DNA from: Aquilaria yunnanensis
Taxonomy: Eukaryota > Streptophyta > Magnoliopsida > Malvales > Thymelaeaceae
NCBI GenBank assembly: GCA_039654915.1
Contig: CM077593.1
Coordinates: forward strand, 115,809,413 to 115,873,412
Length of the DNA stretch: 64,000 nucleotides
Reading direction: 5' to 3'
Under the pieces are notes generated by a model. The model did no database searches. It saw nothing but the letters and a program-made list of their open reading frames with translations, and was not told where the DNA came from. The position numbers and the translations under genes are program-made. Numbering within the stretch: position 1 is the stretch's first letter; each line of letters begins with the position of its first letter. Positions 57,611-64,000 of the stretch are shown here, one piece after another.

Positions 57611-60600
57611 TCTCTGTCTCGGTGCATATATAATTATTGTTTGAGTAATATTAACCTTTAAGAACAAGCTTGAAAATACATTCTTCTTAATCTTAACCCA
57701 ATTAAGAAAATTGAGATGACCTTTGATTATGACTTTTATTATTAATATTTAGATAATTTATTCATAATAAATATTCTTATCACCTGAACGTTAATTATTA
57801 ACAATCTTTCCTCCATTTTCATATAAAATAAGAAACCGTCATGGGTTTTGCGTAAGTCATAAAATCAAATTTCATACAGTGATGAGACATGTTTAAGTGA
57901 GTGGGGCAATTGATCTCATTAATTTTTTGATAAATTACATATTTAGTATTATATGTTTAATAAAATTTATAACTTGACCCTATAGGTTTTAAAGTTTTTA
58001 ACTATATATTATAAAAGAATTATCTATTGACTCCTCTGATAATTTATTTTTTCTGGCTCTGCCTTTGACTTCATATAAAACAAACTTGCTTGAGAATGAC
58101 ATATGGAACTTTGCCAAAATGCCAGAATCTTAATACTATTCTCTGACCTTAAAGTTGGCTGCTAAGAGGTATACTACCAGCGGCGGAGCTATGTTATGTT
58201 GGGAGGGAATTGTTGCCCCCCCGGGAATTTAGAAAAAATGTAAATATGATGTCGTAATTTGGTGATTTTGTCAAAATTTAAGGATTGTGCGTGCATTTTG
58301 CCCCCCCAAATATTATGAAAAAATATAAAGATGGGGGGCAATAAGGTAGGCACTGAAGAAAGTAAGGACCCAGTGAGTAGTTATTCCCTCTATATTAAGG
58401 GGATATTCTAACATGGCCTAAATGCACTATTAGTCCTCAAATGTTTCCAACTCGTATGATTTGCTCCTTGATCTTTAAATTAGTGTAAATTAGTCCCAAT
58501 TTACAGCTTTACCGAACCGCGACGTCGTCTCTCTCCTCCGGGCTCCGCCGACTCTCCTCCAGGCTTGCCCCCTCGAACCAAAAATCCTGGTTCCTCTACT
58601 GTCTTCTACTGTATTTAGGGGTGAAAGTCTATGGTAAAGTGTTGCATATACACATGATATGACTGTAGGTTTTAAAATTAAGGACAAGAGTGTAATATCA
58701 ACTATACTTCGAGGGAGTAACTGAAATTCCCCATGGTGCACACACTAAAATAAATTTTAATTTTTAAGTTTCATACGATGTAATGCCATGAAAATGACAT
58801 CATTTTCATATTTCACTATATCCATCTAAACTTTTTAGACCAGTGTATCATTCTAATTATAATCATTTTATTACGTCAATGAGACTTATTAAATATATGA
58901 TTTTTTTACCATACATAATTACATATCATTTTTCATCATAATCAAATTAATATGTGGATGGGGGATGAAGATTCCTTATCTTGTAGACTTGCAACCCACC
59001 TGATTTTTAAAGCACGAATCATATTAATTGTTGTAGGTTAGCAAAACAACCTGCCTCATTTTGAAAGGACGATTTGTGTTCTTATGTTTATTTTTTCACT
59101 TAACATACTAGTTAACCAACATCCTAATATTGTAACTTCAAGTTTTAAAGGCCAAGTAGAGATTCCATTCTCTCTTGCTATTCTGTAGTCAATCCGCGGC
59201 TCCCAATTTCTTTATGTTACTACACACTGATTTTCAAACCACCATATCAACTCACCCCTCCTTTTTTCTGATAGGACCATACCACCCCTTTATTCTTCTA
59301 ATTATTTGAAGTTTAATGGTGGAAATAGTAACTATTTTAAGTGATTTTGGATTCAAGTAACTATAATCTCCCACCAAGCAGAATTGCAACTTCACACAAA
59401 ATACCTCTGAGTCGGCCCATTATAGTTATTGACCATAGCCACAACTCCACAATTAGACTGACAATTAGTGAAAATTGAGTTCCGGCTAGCAATGGCAAGT
59501 TCAAGATGAATAAAAAATAATACCTGATAGTTGAAATAAGATTTCAAGTGCAAAAATGTTATCTTGTTTAATGAAAGACTTAAGGTCGAAGTCTAGTTAA
59601 ATTACATAAAGGTGATACCAACATCACAATCTGTGATGATCGTGGGTCTTCACAAATCCTTAATTACTCTGTAACAATGATGTTAGTTTTTTTCAACACA
59701 TAATACAATAATAGCTATTCCCCCTTCATTCTCTATTCATATCCTCTTTCCTGAATTAAGAAAAAAAAAATATTGGACGTATGGTAATGTACTAAAAAGA
59801 AACAAGAAGGTATGGCATTATGAATATGATGCCTTAATGGCTTGCCTTTTTCAAGAAAAGGACGCTAAGCCTTTTCAGGAACACTCAAGGTAAGGCATGA
59901 TGGAGATTGGAGTTGGGAGTGACGAGCTAGGGACCATTGGTTTTTTTGCTTCTCTTCTTGTTTTGCTTTTTTGTTCCTCTTACTTAATGTTCTCTTCTTT
60001 TGGATATGTATGTCCTGGGACGAGACGATCACTGTCGTAAAAATTGGTTAGTGATCAGATCAGATTGCTCATATAATCCCTGGTTCATGTGATCTATGTG
60101 ACTTGCCTCACAAGGTGAAAATTTTGAGGCTGACCAGATAAGGCCTTCAACTTACAAGCATTTTCCTTTGGGATAGTGGGCCGTCTCCGGCCCATGTTAA
60201 GAGGCTGATCGATAAGATGAGCATTGTTTCTTTTCTTTTCTTTTTTTCGTAGTTACACAAAAATATTTTTATAGTCATATACATGGTACGATATATTTTA
60301 GAGTATAGAGGATAGAAAATGTCTGCTTTTGAAGGGCCTTTAAGGCACTTGAACAAGCCTTGAATGGGATTGTGTAGGCAAGTGGAGAAGGTAGAATTGA
60401 GCTCCCAACCTCTTCCCTCACATGTTAATCCATTTATTACTCGGGCTAGATTTCCTCGTTCTAGTTAGTCTTTGATAGCAACTGTATAATTAGGGTTCAT
60501 TATTCAATGTAAGCAATGATATGGATCCAACAAAAGGACTTGATGATGATGAATAAAGCTAAGCAATAACAGACTGAGGCAATATGATAAGGGATTGCAT

Positions 60601-62165
60601 TATCCTCAGTTTTTTTTCTGCTCAATTTTGAGTAATATTAATGCAATTTAATGTGAATGGTGGGCTGAGCCGTCATTATTGATGAACTACAATTGCATGA
60701 TAATATGTGGTGGTAACTAACTTAGAATATTTTGAAAATTAAGGGTGTACTTGTAGCAGCTTAGTATGTGAAAGGAGAAAAATGAATTCTTCAAATAAGG
60801 AAACAGGACCAACTTGTTGGGGGCAGTAGTATAGTTGGTTCAATTTTTTTGTTATCCAAGAAGAGAGATGGTGAAAGCATGGAAGCCATGCACGACAATC
60901 TAATAGAGTTATGATGTGAAAACAAAAGAAACATATTTGCAAAAGTAACTGTGAAAGCAAAAGTTGAAGGTTCAAATCCACCCTTAATAGCATTGATGGG
61001 TTTTAAGTATAAAATTTGTTCATACCACTTTCGTTAACAGATTCTGAGGTAATCAAGAAATGCCAAAGTTATGGAAAGCTCCAGCCTTCATCACATTTCA
61101 GGTATACTATTTATCTTCTTGCTCAAATGGGTCGATTTCGCATGCCCAAAAGGAGCTGTGATTCATTTCACCGGCACCATCATGAGAACATATATATGAT
61201 GCTGCTTCATTAAATCAGATTGCGGAGCTAACTCTGTGAAACATCCTGCATTCCAAAAGCAACACAAGGCTTTTGATTACTAACCATTTGTCCACCATAC
61301 ATCTATTGTACGTCTACTATTGTTGGATTCCCATGGACTATCAGGCATGATTTCAGAGTAAGGCTATGGTAGTAGAAGCTAGTACTATATGAGATGAAGA
61401 CAACAGGATCATTCATAATTGTGTCTCCCCTTTGATGGCAAACAATGTTGGCTCTCATAGGTTAAATTACCTAGTAAAAAAAAAAAAAGTGTTAAACTCA
61501 CTCTAGTACAACTAAATGAACTCACCCTTGGTAAACAATGAAATCCTGTGTGGCTTGTGGTGCTTAGACCTATCGATCACTATATGTGCATCGATCATTA
61601 AGGTTTATTCAAGTTAGGCCCAGACTAATGAATTCCAATAGGTTGCGGCTTCGAGATCTGTCAAGGTATCCAATTGATGAGCTAAACTTTATAAATTATG
61701 TCTCATCAGAGAAACCAAATTTATGTGCATATATGATTTTTTATTAATATGTTTGTGAAGGTTTTTTGTGATTAACGCCAAAATTTTAGATAATTTATTA
61801 GTGGTAAAGATTAGACCGCTAAAATTAAAAGTTAAAAACTACCCAAAGAAAGTATTTTTAAAGTATAATTCTAATCCTTAACACCAATGTATTAAACATT
61901 TTATATGTGAAATTTGTACCCAACAAAAAATAGATAGAGAGGGGAGGAGGAGGAAAAGGAAAATGAGAAGAAAAAAAAAATCATTTGAATGGTTATTAAA
62001 GAGTAAAGACTCCCAAGCTGCATAACAAATGTCAAGCGTATGCTAACGGCCTAATTGAATCTGTAAACTAGAGAATTCCAAGATAACAAAACAGATATAA
62101 ACTTTAAAGTCTGACCAGGCTAGACCATATGAAAGAGCTCTAGTGTGTCAATCATGCCTTGTTTG
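57611..62165. other. intergenic DNA, no supported gene
   Basis: Only short chance frames are present. The segment 58178-58350 starts CAGCGGCGGAGCTA and contains two TTGCCCCCCC runs, resembling decayed non-autonomous DNA-transposon sequence, but its ends are not defined. A GC-richer scrap lies at 58505-58600. At 61042-61102 an AG...GT-bounded open stretch reads DSEVIKKCQSYGKLQPSSHF and might be an exon of an unknown transcript. Confidence 0.4.
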
Positions 62166-62169
62166 GAAA

Positions 62170-62560
62170 CAAGACCAAGCTAATTTGACAAGTTAAATGT
62201 TAAGGGAAAATACTCCTTGAGGTGGTGGGGAAGATTTGGTATGTTTTGTGGCTTGTTAAGTGTTGCCCATTTTGTGGTGGTGAACATGAGGACGTCAATC
62301 ACTTGTTGACGTTGTCCATGGTCCATGTAAATGTTTGGGTTGTTGTGCTGGAAAAGGAGATGACCAGATTTCTCCTAACTAGCTAGTTTCCTTTGATCTT
62401 TAGCTAGGTTAGAATTAGTTATAGGTCATCATTTTCTGTACAGCAATATTTTGGAATGGTCACACCTGGTAAATTTGCTACGACTTTATAATGGATTTTG
62501 TTGAAGGCTCGAAATGCAGTGGGTTTTCCACAAGTAACGTGAATTTGATAGCATAGTTAC
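62170..62560 (+). pseudogene. LINE zf-RVT fragment
   Basis: Plus-strand translation contains VKCCPFCGGEHEDVNHLLTL and HVNVWVVVLEKEM (about 62255-62360), and later WILLKARNAVGFPQ (about 62493-62534). CPFCG.E.ED..HLL followed by VW and W.LWKARN is the zf-RVT zinc-binding domain of plant LINEs. No flanking reverse transcriptase or RNase H was found, so this is an isolated scrap. Confidence 0.68.
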
Positions 62561-62759
62561 ATTGCTTCATAAAATATAGGGGTTTATGGATGTTGTTGGT
62601 CTGGGTTGCGCCTTACCTGTCATATGCTCTATAGGTAAATTCATTCCATTATTTTCACTAAAAATATTTATTCCTTCGCATGTCTTTTCATCATTTGCCT
62701 CTGCTCCTCTCATATCAATGATTCCCTCATGATTTCTTCTTCAATGTCTGCTCTGACAA

Positions 62760-63510
62760 CTGTCCATCATCACCTAGAAACTATTAATGCAAAGTAATAA
62801 AATATGCACATTTATCTTATACCAAACATGCATATTGCTTATTAGATTTATAAATATCTATACTCTTGGCAGGAAACACGTTTTGATGTTGTTTACATCA
62901 AATTTAGGATCCATGGTAGAACTCATACATATCCATCATCCTATTTGTACAATTTGTTACTTTATTTATCCATCAAGTTTATAGATATCTATCATATATA
63001 TAATTAATAAATTTATGCATATCTATCCTTAAATTTGTGTGTGTGTGTGTGTGGCAGGATACGTGTTTTGATGTGTTACACCTATTTTTAAGATGAATGG
63101 TTAAACTTGTACATCCAATTGAATATATCAGTAACATATTTGTGATCTTAACTATACATATGTATCACATAATTTATACATACCTATCACTTTCTTCATA
63201 TATCCAGTTTCATACACACACACTACATTATTTGTACATATCTCTAATTTTGGCATAAAGCAAGATTCACGTTCACACTTATCTTTTTATGAGAGGGTGA
63301 ACCAATATATATTATTCAATAACCAGCAACATATTAGTGATCTTATTTATACATATCACTCATTATTTGTATAAATCTCTCACTTTTTTTATGAATCGAG
63401 TTTGTACATATCTTATATATGATTTGTACATGTCTTCAATTTTGGCGGAAAGTGAGATTTGATGTGTTCATATTTATTTTATACTTTGAAGGATAGTATT
63501 GGAATACAAA
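62760..63510. repeat. about four diverged tandem copies of a ~190-bp unit
   Basis: The landmark GGCAGGAAACACGTTTTGAT at about 62871 recurs as GGCAGGATACGTGTTTTGAT at 63053, GGCATAAAGCAAGATTCACG at 63252 and GGCGGAAAGTGAGATTTGAT at 63445, giving spacings of about 182, 199 and 193 bp. Shared text between them includes AACATATT.GTGATCTTA and runs of ATACATAT.TATCAC. A GT microsatellite lies at 63037-63052. No coding. Confidence 0.75.
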
Positions 63511-64000
63511 TATATACAAATACAATAGGTAGGGTGCTTATCAATGGTGATAGCTCTCAAGTCTGAGGCTAGTTTAGTGATGTACGTCCTTCGAATGCTA
63601 CTAGAGTTTGGATATATGGCGGGGTTCTCTCACAACTCAAGGAAAATTTTTCTTTTTTCTTAGTATCTATATTGAACCTAAATATCTTAGGTACTATAAG
63701 ATAAAAAGAGTATTATATAAATCAACATCAAGGGTACACAACTCTAATGAAACCTGTAAGATAATTTAGAAAGAAACATTACATTGACCAAGATAAAATT
63801 GAGAGAAAATATGTAAAACTATAAAAATGTTACTAGTTATTTTGAAGTGTCAATGGTTATGGTACGGATACTAATAATAAAATTTTTTTTGCTGATTTGC
63901 ATGGCCACGGAAGTAGTCAAGGTTAAAGTTTATATACCATGATGATAAATTTTTATACGATTTAAACCTAATGTGAGGCCGTAATTGTGCTAAAGGTTTT
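63511..64000. other. AT-rich DNA to the window end, nothing seen
   Basis: No open frames, repeats or element ends were recognised. Confidence 0.45.

Noticed and set aside
58178..58350. A hAT-like MITE beginning CAGCGGCGGAGCTA
   Set aside because: No matching inverted end or target duplication could be found, so it is only mentioned within the intergenic entry.

Overview
The window is from the nuclear genome of a flowering plant, most likely a eudicot. It is AT-rich and sparse in genes. It carries spliced plant-type transposon genes, TTTAGGG-type repeats, an endogenous caulimovirid and a plant-specific S40-type gene. Only one ordinary host gene can be supported with confidence: the intronless S40/DUF584 senescence-regulator gene at 56622-57257 (+). 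Almost everything else that can be identified is mobile DNA or its debris. No rRNA, tRNA or CRISPR array was seen.

Layout. 1-3.8 kb: AT-rich DNA with two doubtful coding stretches. 3.85-11.0 kb: a minus-strand LINE (endonuclease, reverse transcriptase, zf-RVT, RNase H) split inside its zinc-finger region by a 3.1-kb CACTA element (4669-7749, target duplication AAA) filled with degenerate TTTAGGG repeats. 11.0-13.5 kb: further LINE scraps. 13.85-22.05 kb: a heavily mutated endogenous caulimovirid in two opposed pieces. The forward piece runs from movement protein to reverse transcriptase, with a MITE inside it. The reverse piece runs from the end of reverse transcriptase through RNase H onward. 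22.77-25.39 kb: a second member of the telomere-repeat CACTA family. 25.8-32.6 kb: a 6.7-kb CACTA element of another family (target duplication TAT) that carries an intact exon resembling adenine phosphoribosyltransferase and a LINE fragment. 32.6-35.6 kb: intergenic DNA with a GC-rich patch dense in ACGT cores. 35.6-50.5 kb: a degenerate ~22-bp minisatellite rich in GGTACC, interrupted by an 11.9-kb PIF/Harbinger element (36967-48863) and by an unassigned ~0.85-kb segment. 50.5-64 kb: mostly featureless DNA around the S40 gene, a LINE scrap near 62.3 kb and a ~190-bp tandem repeat at 62.8-63.5 kb.

The most striking object is the PIF/Harbinger element. It is bounded by perfect TAA duplications and starts and ends with GGCCCTG/CAGGGCC. 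Its terminal inverted repeats are about 3.4 kb each and look almost identical, whereas this superfamily normally has repeats of tens of bases. Between the arms lie the two expected genes. The Myb/SANT-like gene has two TGA stops, and the transposase has lost its whole catalytic core by an in-frame deletion. Each arm carries two exon-like pieces resembling plant chloroquine-resistance-transporter-like (CLT) proteins. A transcript crossing the element could therefore fold into a very long hairpin containing host-gene sequence.

Limits: no alignment or database search was run. Domain names rest on motifs read in translation, and boundaries marked approximate are judged by eye.
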